From contig JAWOLC010000093.1 in the NCBI GenBank assembly GCA_033853925.1, positions 1-10,956 on the forward strand: 10,956 nucleotides of DNA, given 5' to 3'. Source of the stretch: JANXPZ01 sp033853925 (GTDB lineage Bacteria > Eisenbacteria > RBG-16-71-46). Below are positions 1 through 6,472 of the stretch, one piece after another (position 1 is the first letter of the stretch; each line of letters opens with the position of its first letter). Position numbers and translations under genes: made by a program. The notes below the pieces were generated by a model. The model saw only the letters and a program-made list of their open reading frames with translations. It did no database searches and was not told where the DNA came from.

Positions 1-19
1 CCGCGCACGGAGGCCTCCG

Positions 20-1285
20 ATGGGCATGCCGGTCTCGACCTGGGTCGAGGTGGACCTCGACCGATTCTCCGCCAACCTGCGGTTGGTGCGCCGCTTGGTG
101 GAGGCGGAGGAGCCCGGCGCCGACGGGCCCCGGCACACGCCGCGCGGCATCCTGCTCGTGGTGAAGGCCGATGCCTACGGGCACGGCGCGGTCGAGATGG
201 CCGAGGCGGCCGAGTCCGAGGGGGTCGCCTGCCTCGGCGTGGCCACGCTCCACGAGGGCATCCAGCTCCGCCAGGCGGGCTGCCGGCTCCCGATCGTCGC
301 CCTGTCGCCGCTCCTGCCGAGCGAGATCGGCGAGGCCGTCGCGCACGGGCTGGATCCGACGGTCTGCGACCTGGACTTCGCGCGCGCCCTCTCGGCCGAG
401 GCGGTGCGGACGGGCCGCGCCGTGCGCTGCCACGTCGAGGTGGACACGGGCATGGGGCGCACGGGCGTGCGCGAGAGCGAGGCGGAGGCGTTCCTCGTCG
501 CCGTGACCGGGCTGCCCGGCCTCAGGCTCGCGAGCCTGTTCACTCATTTCCCCGACGCGGATGCCGAGGATCGCACCTTCGCGCTGGAGCAGGTGGGCCG
601 CTTCCGCCGGCTCGCGGAGCGCCTGGCGGCGCGCGACATCCGCCCGCCCCGGCTGCACGCCTCCAACAGCGCGGGGACCGTGAGCGTGCCCGAGGCCCGC
701 TTCGATTGGGTCCGCGTGGGCCTGCTCGCCTACGGGCACAGCCCGCCGAACGCGCGCACCAAGCTCGCGCTCGAGCCCGTGATGTCCTTCAAGAGCCGAC
801 TCGTGCAGGTGCGCGATCTGCCGGCCGGAGCCCCGATCAGCTACGGGCGCACCTATGTCACGCTGCGCGCGATGCGGGTGGGGGTGGTGGCCGTGGGCTA
901 CGGCCACGGCTACTCCTGGCTGCTCTCGAACCAGGGGCACATGCTCGTGCGGGGCCGCCGGGTGGACATCGTCGGGCGCGTGACCATGGACCTCACCATG
1001 GTGGACCTCACCCCGGCTCCCGAGGCCAGGGTCGGCGACGACGTCGTGCTCTTCGGCGAGCAGGACGGCGGCGTGCTCTCGCTGGAAGAGGTGGCGGAGG
1101 GCAGCCGCACGCTGCCCTACGAGATCATGTGCACGATCGGCAAGCGGGTGACCCGCATCTACGTGCGCGGCGGCCGGCCGGTGAAGCTGACTTCGCTCGT
1201 GGGCGAGCGCGCGGAGTGGGTGGCCCAGGCGGCGGACCACTTCCGCATGCGGGCCGAGGCCGTCGCCGCGGCCCGGCGGCGCTAG
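20..1285 (+). CDS. alr: Alanine racemase (PLP, fold type III)
   Basis: Interconverts L- and D-alanine in the cytoplasm, supplying D-Ala for peptidoglycan. Visible motifs: VVKADAYGHG with the PLP lysine at K49, VDTGMGRTGV (141-150; R147), HASNSAG (213-219), SYGRT (274-278), GYGHGY with the catalytic-type tyrosine at Y294, and GRVTMD (319-324) near the usual substrate-binding Met. It is 421 residues, longer than the usual 360-390: about 10 extra residues lie at 31-42 before the PLP strand, and about 35 charged, Ala-rich residues follow the normal end near 385. The ATG at 20 has GGAGG at 9-13, 6 nt upstream; the ATG at 26 is a less well spaced alternative. Odd point: the position that aligns with the carbamylated lysine of the Geobacillus enzyme (two residues before D142) is Glu140. 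It is the first visible gene of a run with deoB-cdd-deoC-deoA, whose start lies outside the window. Family assignment is secure. Confidence 0.96.
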   Translation: MGMPVSTWVEVDLDRFSANLRLVRRLVEAEEPGADGPRHTPRGILLVVKADAYGHGAVEMAEAAESEGVACLGVATLHEGIQLRQAGCRLPIVALSPLLPSEIGEAVAHGLDPTVCDLDFARALSAEAVRTGRAVRCHVEVDTGMGRTGVRESEAEAFLVAVTGLPGLRLASLFTHFPDADAEDRTFALEQVGRFRRLAERLAARDIRPPRLHASNSAGTVSVPEARFDWVRVGLLAYGHSPPNARTKLALEPVMSFKSRLVQVRDLPAGAPISYGRTYVTLRAMRVGVVAVGYGHGYSWLLSNQGHMLVRGRRVDIVGRVTMDLTMVDLTPAPEARVGDDVVLFGEQDGGVLSLEEVAEGSRTLPYEIMCTIGKRVTRIYVRGGRPVKLTSLVGERAEWVAQAADHFRMRAEAVAAARRR

Positions 1286-1287
1286 GG

Positions 1288-2451
1288 ATGCGCGTCTTCC
1301 TCATCGTGCTGGACGGGGTCGGGGTGGGAGCGCTCCCGGACGCGGGGGAATACGGCGATGCGGGGACCAACACGCTCCTGCACGTCGCGGAGGCGACGGG
1401 CGGCCTGAAGCTCCCGCGGCTCGAGCGCCTCGGCCTCGGCCGTCTTCTCGACCTGCCCGGCGTGCGGGCGCTGGCCGACCCTCGCGGGGCCCGCGGCAAG
1501 CTGGGCCAGCTCTCGAAGGGCAAGGACAGCACCACCGGGCACTGGGAGCTGGCCGGAGTCGTGGTGACTCGCCCCTTCCCGACCTATCCACGGGGCTTCC
1601 CGGAGGAGCTGCTGGACCGCTGGGGCGAGCGTGTCGGGCGCGGCTGGATGGCCAACGTCGTGGGCTCGGGCACGGACGTCATCGCCCGCCATGGCGAGGA
1701 GCACCAGCGAACGGGTCGGCTCATCGTGTACACTTCGGCGGACAGCGTCTTCCAGGTGGCGGCGCACGAGGAGACCGTGCCGCTCACCGAGCTGTACGCG
1801 GCCTGCCGCGTCGCGCGCGAGATGCTCGCGGGCGAGCACGGGGTCGGGCGGGTCATCGCCCGGCCGTTCGTGGGCGCCGCGGGCGCCTACCGGCGCACGC
1901 CGCACCGTCGCGACTTCTCGCTGGCGCCGCCGGCGCCCACGCTGCTCGACCGACTGGTCGCGAAGGGCGAGCCCGTGATCGGCGTGGGCAAGGTGGACGA
2001 CCTGTTCGCGGGGCGCGGCGTGACGGAGGCGCTGCACACCTCGGGCAACGAGGAGGGCGAGGAGATCCTCTGCGCGCTGGCGCGCCGGAGCGGGCGGGGG
2101 CTGGTGTTCGCCAATCTGGTGGACTTCGACCAGCAGTTCGGGCACCGCAACGATCCCACGGGCTTCGCGCGGGCGCTGGAGGAGTTCGACGACCGCTTCG
2201 AGGAGCTGCAGTCCCACTTGAGGAGCGACGAGATGTGCCTCATCACGGCGGACCACGGCAACGACCCGACCGACGCGAGCACGGACCATTCCCGAGAGTA
2301 CGCGCCCCTGCTGATCGCGGGGCCGCGCGTGCGCGCGGGGGCCGACGTGGGAACGCGCAAGACCTCCGCCGACGTGGGCGCCACGCTGGCCGAGCTCTTC
2401 GAGGTGACGCCCGGCGATGGCGCGAGCTTCCTCGCGGAGGTGCGCTCGTGA
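1288..2451 (+). CDS. deoB: Phosphopentomutase
   Basis: Converts (deoxy)ribose-1-phosphate to (deoxy)ribose-5-phosphate, linking nucleoside phosphorolysis to DeoC or the pentose-phosphate pathway. It belongs to the alkaline-phosphatase-like metalloenzyme family. The start VFLIVLDGVGVGALPDA carries metal ligand D9. KDSTTGHWE (79-87) holds the phosphorylated-type Thr83. Further metal or active-site residues fit D152 and H160 (ADSVFQVAAH), D281 and H286 (FDQQFGH), D322-H323 (TADHGND) and H334 (TDHSREY). At 387 residues it is full length for the family. The ATG at 1288 is 2 nt after the alr stop, with no good Shine-Dalgarno, so translation is probably coupled to alr. The open frame runs upstream to 706, but that part lies inside alr and starting at 1288 gives the canonical DeoB N-terminus. 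Confidence 0.96.
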   Translation: MRVFLIVLDGVGVGALPDAGEYGDAGTNTLLHVAEATGGLKLPRLERLGLGRLLDLPGVRALADPRGARGKLGQLSKGKDSTTGHWELAGVVVTRPFPTYPRGFPEELLDRWGERVGRGWMANVVGSGTDVIARHGEEHQRTGRLIVYTSADSVFQVAAHEETVPLTELYAACRVAREMLAGEHGVGRVIARPFVGAAGAYRRTPHRRDFSLAPPAPTLLDRLVAKGEPVIGVGKVDDLFAGRGVTEALHTSGNEEGEEILCALARRSGRGLVFANLVDFDQQFGHRNDPTGFARALEEFDDRFEELQSHLRSDEMCLITADHGNDPTDASTDHSREYAPLLIAGPRVRAGADVGTRKTSADVGATLAELFEVTPGDGASFLAEVRS

Positions 2452-2846
2452 AGCCCCGAGAGCTGATGGCCGAGGCGGTCAAGGCCCGGAAGCGGGCGTA
2501 CGCTCCGTACTCGCGCTTCCCGGTGGGCGCCGCGCTCCTCACGCGGGACGGGCGCGTGATCCACGGCTGCAACGTCGAGAACGCCTCGTACGGGCTGGCG
2601 ATCTGCGCCGAGCGGAACGCGGTCTGGCGCGCGGTCGCCGAGGGCTGCCGGGAGTTCACGGCCATCGCCGTGACGGCCCGCGACGGGCACGGCGCGCCGC
2701 CCTGCGGCTCCTGCCGGCAGGTGCTGTTCGAGTTCGCGCCGAACGCCTGGGTCTACTGGCGGGACGCGCGGGGGCGGATCCTCAAGAAGCGCGCGCACGA
2801 GCTGCTCCCGAGCCCGTTCCGCATCGAGGAGCTGAGGGGACGATGA
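2448..2846 (+). CDS. cdd: Cytidine deaminase, small tetrameric type
   Basis: Hydrolytically deaminates cytidine and deoxycytidine to uridine and deoxyuridine, which the downstream phosphorylase can split. At 132 residues it fits the homotetrameric zinc class rather than the roughly 290-residue dimeric enterobacterial class. Motifs: CNVENASYG with substrate-binding N42 and E44, CAERNA with zinc ligand C53 and catalytic E55, and PCGSCRQVL with zinc ligands C86 and C89. The GTG at 2448 overlaps the deoB stop (GTGA). It is preferred over the internal ATG at codon 7 because GGAGG at 2436-2440 is 7 nt upstream and it gives the usual N-terminal helix. The gene ends in an ATGA overlap with deoC. All key residues are present. 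Confidence 0.96.
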   Translation: MKPRELMAEAVKARKRAYAPYSRFPVGAALLTRDGRVIHGCNVENASYGLAICAERNAVWRAVAEGCREFTAIAVTARDGHGAPPCGSCRQVLFEFAPNAWVYWRDARGRILKKRAHELLPSPFRIEELRGR

Positions 2847-3820
2847 GCCGCGAGCGCGACGAGCTGGTCGAGCTGATCACGCAGCGGGTGCTGGAGTCTC
2901 TGCGGCGGAGCGGCTCCGCCGGGGAGTCGGGCTCCGCCGCGGAGCCGCCGACGGTGCCGCGGGACGCGGCCGCCTGGCGCGCGGTGCACGCCGTGCAGGA
3001 GCAGGACCCCGCGACCGCGGAGCGCTACCGGCTGTTCGGCGTCTCGACCTCGCGCGGTCCCGAGGAGACGCGCACCCTCCACGCGGCCGGTGCCGCGCGC
3101 GTCGTCACCACGACCGGCTACTGTCCGGCGTCGGATGGCCTGGCGTCGCTCATCGATCACACCCTGCTCAAGCCCGACGCGGCCCGCGAGCAGATCGCGG
3201 AGCTCTGCCGCGAGGCGGCCCAGTACGGCTTCGCCTCCGTGTGCGTGAACCCCGTCTGGGTCCCGCTCTGCCACGACCTCCTGCAGGGCAGCGGCGTCAA
3301 GGTGTGCACGGTGATCGGCTTCCCCTCGGGCGCCCACGTGCCCGACGTGAAGGCCTACGAGGCCCGCCGGGCCGTCGAGCAGGGCGCGGAGGAAGTCGAC
3401 ATGGTGATCAACATCGGCGCGCTCAAGTCGAAGGACTACGCCCTGGTGGAGCAGGACATCCGCGCCGTCGTGCAGGCGGCTGGCCACGATACCGTGGTCA
3501 AGGTCATCCTGGAGACCTCTCTGCTGACGCGCGAGGAGAAGATCATGGGCTGCACGCTGGCGAAGGCCGCCGGCGCCGACTTCGTCAAGACCTCCACGGG
3601 CTTCGCGGGGGGCGGCGCCACCGTCGAGGACGTGGAGCTCATGCGCGAGACCGTGGGGCCCGAGATGGGGGTCAAGGCCTCGGGTGGGGTCCGCACCAAG
3701 GAGGAGGCGGAGGCCATGGTGGCGGCCGGGGCCACGCGCATCGGCGCCTCGGCCGGGGTGAAGATCGTGCGCGGGGAGGCGGCGGGGAAGCCGGCCAAGG
3801 GCGAGAGCAAGGCGTACTGA
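2843..3820 (+). CDS. deoC: Deoxyribose-phosphate aldolase with N-terminal encapsulation-peptide-like extension
   Basis: Class I aldolase that cleaves 2-deoxyribose-5-phosphate to acetaldehyde and glyceraldehyde-3-phosphate. The catalytic TIM barrel starts near residue 100 (LIDHTLLKPDA, 103-113). It shows the proton-relay Asp186 (EEVDMVINIG), the Schiff-base Lys249 (DFVKTSTGF) and Lys278 (VKASGGVRT). The barrel matches the normal family length of about 220, but the protein has 325 residues. The extra N-terminus consists of an amphipathic helix at about 6-21 (DELVELITQRVLESLRR), a Gly/Ser/Ala/Glu/Pro linker at about 22-40, and a segment at 41-100 that I do not recognise. Helix plus flexible linker is the layout of microcompartment encapsulation peptides, such as that of PduP; this is inference. 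The ATG at 2843 overlaps the cdd stop and has GAGGAG (2826-2831) and GAGGGG (2834-2839) upstream. Starting at 2843 rather than further in is supported by both. The last 15 residues are a Lys/Gly-rich tail. Confidence 0.95.
   Translation: MSRERDELVELITQRVLESLRRSGSAGESGSAAEPPTVPRDAAAWRAVHAVQEQDPATAERYRLFGVSTSRGPEETRTLHAAGAARVVTTTGYCPASDGLASLIDHTLLKPDAAREQIAELCREAAQYGFASVCVNPVWVPLCHDLLQGSGVKVCTVIGFPSGAHVPDVKAYEARRAVEQGAEEVDMVINIGALKSKDYALVEQDIRAVVQAAGHDTVVKVILETSLLTREEKIMGCTLAKAAGADFVKTSTGFAGGGATVEDVELMRETVGPEMGVKASGGVRTKEEAEAMVAAGATRIGASAGVKIVRGEAAGKPAKGESKAY
2904..2946. repeat. Two GC-rich inverted repeats in the deoC linker
   Basis: Two perfect small inverted repeats lie back to back. GGCGGAGC (2904-2911) pairs with GCTCCGCC (2913-2920) around 1 nt. 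GGCTCCG (2930-2936) pairs with CGGAGCC (2940-2946) around 3 nt. The same GGCTCCGCC core occurs twice in direct orientation. They fall in the codons for the Ser/Gly/Ala linker, which suggests the linker grew by local duplication of a GC-rich unit. An mRNA hairpin effect is also possible. Confidence 0.6.
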
Positions 3821-3823
3821 CCC

Positions 3824-5122
3824 GTGCTCGACCCCCGCGAGTTCCTCCGCGCGAAGCGCGACGGCCGCCGTCACTCGGCCGAGGACGTGCGCGCCTTCGT
3901 CGCCGCGTACGCCCACGGGCAGATCCCCGACTACCAGGTCAGCGCCTGGCTGATGGCCGCGTACCTGAACGGCCTCGACGAAGCCGAGACCGAGGCGCTC
4001 ACGCTCGCCCTGCTGCACTCGGGCCGGCTCTTCGATTGGCGGGACCTGGGGCGGCCCTCGGCGGACAAGCATTCGACCGGCGGAGTGGGAGACAAGGTCT
4101 CGCTGGTCCTGGCCCCGCTGGTGGCCGCCTGCGGCGTGCTCGTTCCCATGGTCTCGGGGCGCGGGCTCGGCCACACGGGCGGCACCCTCGACAAGCTCGA
4201 ATCCATCCCCGGATTCCGGACCACGCTCGAGCCGGAGGCGATCCGCCGCCAGCTCGACGACATCGGCGTCGTCATGGTGGGGCAGGGGCCCGACCTGGCC
4301 CCGGCCGACGGCCTGATCTACGCCCTGCGCGACGTGACGGCCACCGTGGAGCGCGACTACTTCATCGTGCCGAGCATCGTGAGCAAGAAGGCGGCCGAGG
4401 GGGCGCAGGCGCTCGTCTACGACGTGAAGTGCGGGAACGGCGCGTTCATGAAGACGCCCGCGGACGCGTCTCACCTGGCGCGGCGGCTCATCGCCGTCAC
4501 CCGCTCGCTCGGGCGGCGCGCGGCCGCGCGTGTCACGGACATGAGCCAGCCCCTGGGGGTCGCCGTGGGCAACGCCCTGGAGGTCGAGGAGTCCATTGCC
4601 GTGCTGCGGGGGGGCGGACCGGCCGACGTGCGCTCCCTCACGCTCGAGCTGGCCGCGCTGATGCTGAGCCTGGCCGGGGCCGTGCCCGCGGCCGAGGCAG
4701 CCGCGCGCGCGCGCGCGGCGCTCGAGTCGGGCGCGGCCTGGGAGCGCTTCGTTCGGCTCGTGCGGGCGCAGGGCGGGGATCCCGCGAGCGTCGAGCGCCC
4801 GGGGTGCCTGCCGCGCGCCCCGCTCGAGCGCCCCGTGGTGGCCGCCCGCGCCGGCGTGCTCGAGGCCGTGGACGGCTTCGCCCTGGGCGAGCTGGTCGTC
4901 GCGATGGGTGGCGGCCGCCGGGCCAAGGAGGACGAGGTGGACCCCCGCGTGGGTCTCACGGTGCGCCGCCGGGTCGGGGATCGGGTCGCGCGCGGCGACG
5001 TGCTGGCCGAGCTGCACCTGGCGCGGGAGGACGAGGCGGCGGTCGCGCGCGCGAGCGCCTGCTTCCGCATCGGCGAGGGGCCGGCGCGGCCTCCCGAGCT
5101 GGTGCTGGAGCGCCTGGACTAG
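3824..5122 (+). CDS. deoA: Thymidine / pyrimidine-nucleoside phosphorylase
   Basis: Phosphorolyses thymidine, deoxyuridine and possibly uridine to free base plus (deoxy)ribose-1-phosphate, the substrate of DeoB. The N-terminal alpha domain and alpha/beta domain carry the phosphate-binding KHSTGGVGDK (82-91) and the family signature SGRGLGHTGGTLDKLE (111-126). R169, S184 and K188 sit where E. coli thymidine phosphorylase has its base-binding Arg171, Ser186 and Lys190. The C-terminal domain includes a GRRAKEDEVDPRVG segment (about 354-367). At 432 residues it is normal length. It starts at a GTG 3 nt after the deoC stop with only a weak purine stretch upstream; the next in-frame ATG (codon 44) would remove the N-terminal helices, so coupling from deoC is likely. 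Whether it is strictly thymidine-specific (deoA) or broad (pdp) cannot be told by eye. Confidence 0.95.
   Translation: MLDPREFLRAKRDGRRHSAEDVRAFVAAYAHGQIPDYQVSAWLMAAYLNGLDEAETEALTLALLHSGRLFDWRDLGRPSADKHSTGGVGDKVSLVLAPLVAACGVLVPMVSGRGLGHTGGTLDKLESIPGFRTTLEPEAIRRQLDDIGVVMVGQGPDLAPADGLIYALRDVTATVERDYFIVPSIVSKKAAEGAQALVYDVKCGNGAFMKTPADASHLARRLIAVTRSLGRRAAARVTDMSQPLGVAVGNALEVEESIAVLRGGGPADVRSLTLELAALMLSLAGAVPAAEAAARARAALESGAAWERFVRLVRAQGGDPASVERPGCLPRAPLERPVVAARAGVLEAVDGFALGELVVAMGGGRRAKEDEVDPRVGLTVRRRVGDRVARGDVLAELHLAREDEAAVARASACFRIGEGPARPPELVLERLD
4702..4717. repeat. (CG)8 dinucleotide tract inside deoA
   Basis: Sixteen bases of strictly alternating C and G encode part of an Ala/Arg-rich helix of the phosphorylase. 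Alternating CG is the classic Z-DNA-prone and slippage-prone sequence. In this base composition it may be incidental; the reading frame is intact. Confidence 0.7.
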
Positions 5123-5153
5123 GCTCGGCGCTTCGCCCCTCGGCGCCGCGAGC
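5123..5153 (+). terminator. Candidate hairpin terminator after deoA
   Basis: Directly after the deoA stop, GCTCGGCGC (5123-5131) can pair with GCGC (5143-5146) and CGAGC (5149-5153), leaving a 2-nt bulge and an 11-nt loop. No T-tract follows, so it is not a classical intrinsic terminator. It sits in the 88-nt gap between convergent genes, where termination is needed on both strands. The rest of the gap is GC-rich with a GGCCGGCC-type palindrome and shows no gene. Confidence 0.35.
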
Positions 5154-5210
5154 GCTCTCCGGCGGCCGGCCGGCGCGTGGCTCGGCCTGCAGGTGGGGGC
5201 GCGCCCGGAT

Positions 5211-6458
5211 TCAGCGGGTGACGAGGGCCAGCCAGGCCGTGCCCGCCGCGAGCGTGACGAGCGTGAGGGGCACCCCGACCCTGGCGTAGGTCCAGAAGCC
5301 GATGCGCGCGTGCGGGCGCGCCTGCTCGACGACGATGAGGTTGGCCACCGACGCCACGATCGTGAGGTTGCCGGCCAGCGTGCTCGCCATCGCCAGCGCC
5401 AGCCAGGCGCGCTCCGGCGAGGCCAGCCGCAGCACCCAGGCCTTCAACAGCAGCACGGCCGGCACGTTGCTCACGAGGTTGCTCAGGAGGGCGGTGGCCC
5501 CGACGAGCGCCGGCAGGGCCTCGCGGTGAGCGGGAGCCACGAGGGCCAGCCAGCGGGCCGCGAGCCCCGCTCGCTCCACTCCCTCCACCACCACGAACAG
5601 TCCGGCGAACATGACGAGCAGCGCCCAGTCGACCTGGGCATAGACCCGGATGGGCTTGATCCGGCGGGTCACGAGCAGGGCCGACGCGGCGACCAGCGCG
5701 GCCAGGCTGGGCGTCGCCCCGAGGAGGAGCGCGCCGAGGAGCAGCGCGGAGACGACCAGCGTCTTCACCAGCAGGTCGCGGTGCAGCCGCGGCCGCTCGG
5801 CCGTCGGGCGGGTGACCGGTCGGGGGGCCAGCGCGCGCCCGTAGGCGCGGTCCAGCAGCCACGAGGCCAGCGCCAGCCCGGCCAGCGCGACCGGCGCCAG
5901 GACCGCGGCGAACCGCGTGTAGGGAATCCCCGAGAAGCTGGCCACCATCATGTTCTGCGGGTTGCCGACGATGGTGGCGACGCTCCCCACGTTCGCGCCC
6001 ATGGCCACGGCCAGCAGGTAGGGCACGGGAGGGAGCCCGAGCGCGAGCGTGGTCTCGAGGACGAGCGGCGTGAGGAGCACGCACACGGTGTCGTTGACGA
6101 ACAGGGCGGAGAGCAGCCCCGACAGCCAGGTGATCAGCACGAGCAGCCGGCGCGGGGAGCCGGCCCGCTCGAGCACGAGTCCCGCGAGAAGGCGGAAGAA
6201 GCCGGCGAGGCGCAGGTGAGCGACGACGATCATCATGCCGAAGAGCAGGGCGAGGGTGTGGAAGTCGATGGCGGCCACGGCCTCCTGCGGCGTCAGGACG
6301 CCGGACGCCACCATCGCCGTGGCGCCCACCAGGGTCGCGCCGGGGCGGTCCAGGCGGAGCGGACGGAGCGAGCCGAAGGCCAGGACGGCGTAGGTGAGGG
6401 CGAAGATCAGGGCCGCGGCCAGGGCGCGGTCCGCGACCAGGAGCTGCGGCAGATGCAC
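5211..6458 (-). CDS. ArsB/NhaD/SLC13-type membrane permease
   Basis: Integral inner-membrane transporter of the ion-transporter superfamily that includes ArsB, NhaD and SLC13 carriers; the substrate cannot be read from sequence. It has two similar halves with about 10-12 hydrophobic segments. The first half has FVNDT (120-124) and GNPQN (165-169). The second has LSNLVSNVP (325-333) and AGNLTIVASVAN (362-373). These paired Asn/Pro/Ser-rich re-entrant loops are typical of the superfamily. A charged cytoplasmic loop lies at about 203-230. The GTG start at 6458 (415 residues) is chosen because it lies 14 nt after the PBP1A stop and just before the first membrane segment. No Shine-Dalgarno is evident there, so the start is uncertain and coupling with the upstream gene is likely. 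Genes of this type are often labelled anion transporter, arsenite pump or Na+/H+ antiporter without proof. Confidence 0.85.
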   Translation of the reverse strand: MHLPQLLVADRALAAALIFALTYAVLAFGSLRPLRLDRPGATLVGATAMVASGVLTPQEAVAAIDFHTLALLFGMMIVVAHLRLAGFFRLLAGLVLERAGSPRRLLVLITWLSGLLSALFVNDTVCVLLTPLVLETTLALGLPPVPYLLAVAMGANVGSVATIVGNPQNMMVASFSGIPYTRFAAVLAPVALAGLALASWLLDRAYGRALAPRPVTRPTAERPRLHRDLLVKTLVVSALLLGALLLGATPSLAALVAASALLVTRRIKPIRVYAQVDWALLVMFAGLFVVVEGVERAGLAARWLALVAPAHREALPALVGATALLSNLVSNVPAVLLLKAWVLRLASPERAWLALAMASTLAGNLTIVASVANLIVVEQARPHARIGFWTYARVGVPLTLVTLAAGTAWLALVTR

Positions 6459-6472
6459 GGAGGGAGGCGGCG

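Noticed and set aside
1282..2289. Minus-strand open frame of 335 codons opposite deoB
   Set aside because: Antisense shadow of deoB; no recognisable domain.
2753..5017. Very long minus-strand open frame (754 codons) opposite deoC and deoA
   Set aside because: Composition is His/Arg/Gly/Ala-rich without any domain, and it mirrors two well-identified genes. Long antisense frames are expected at this G+C content.
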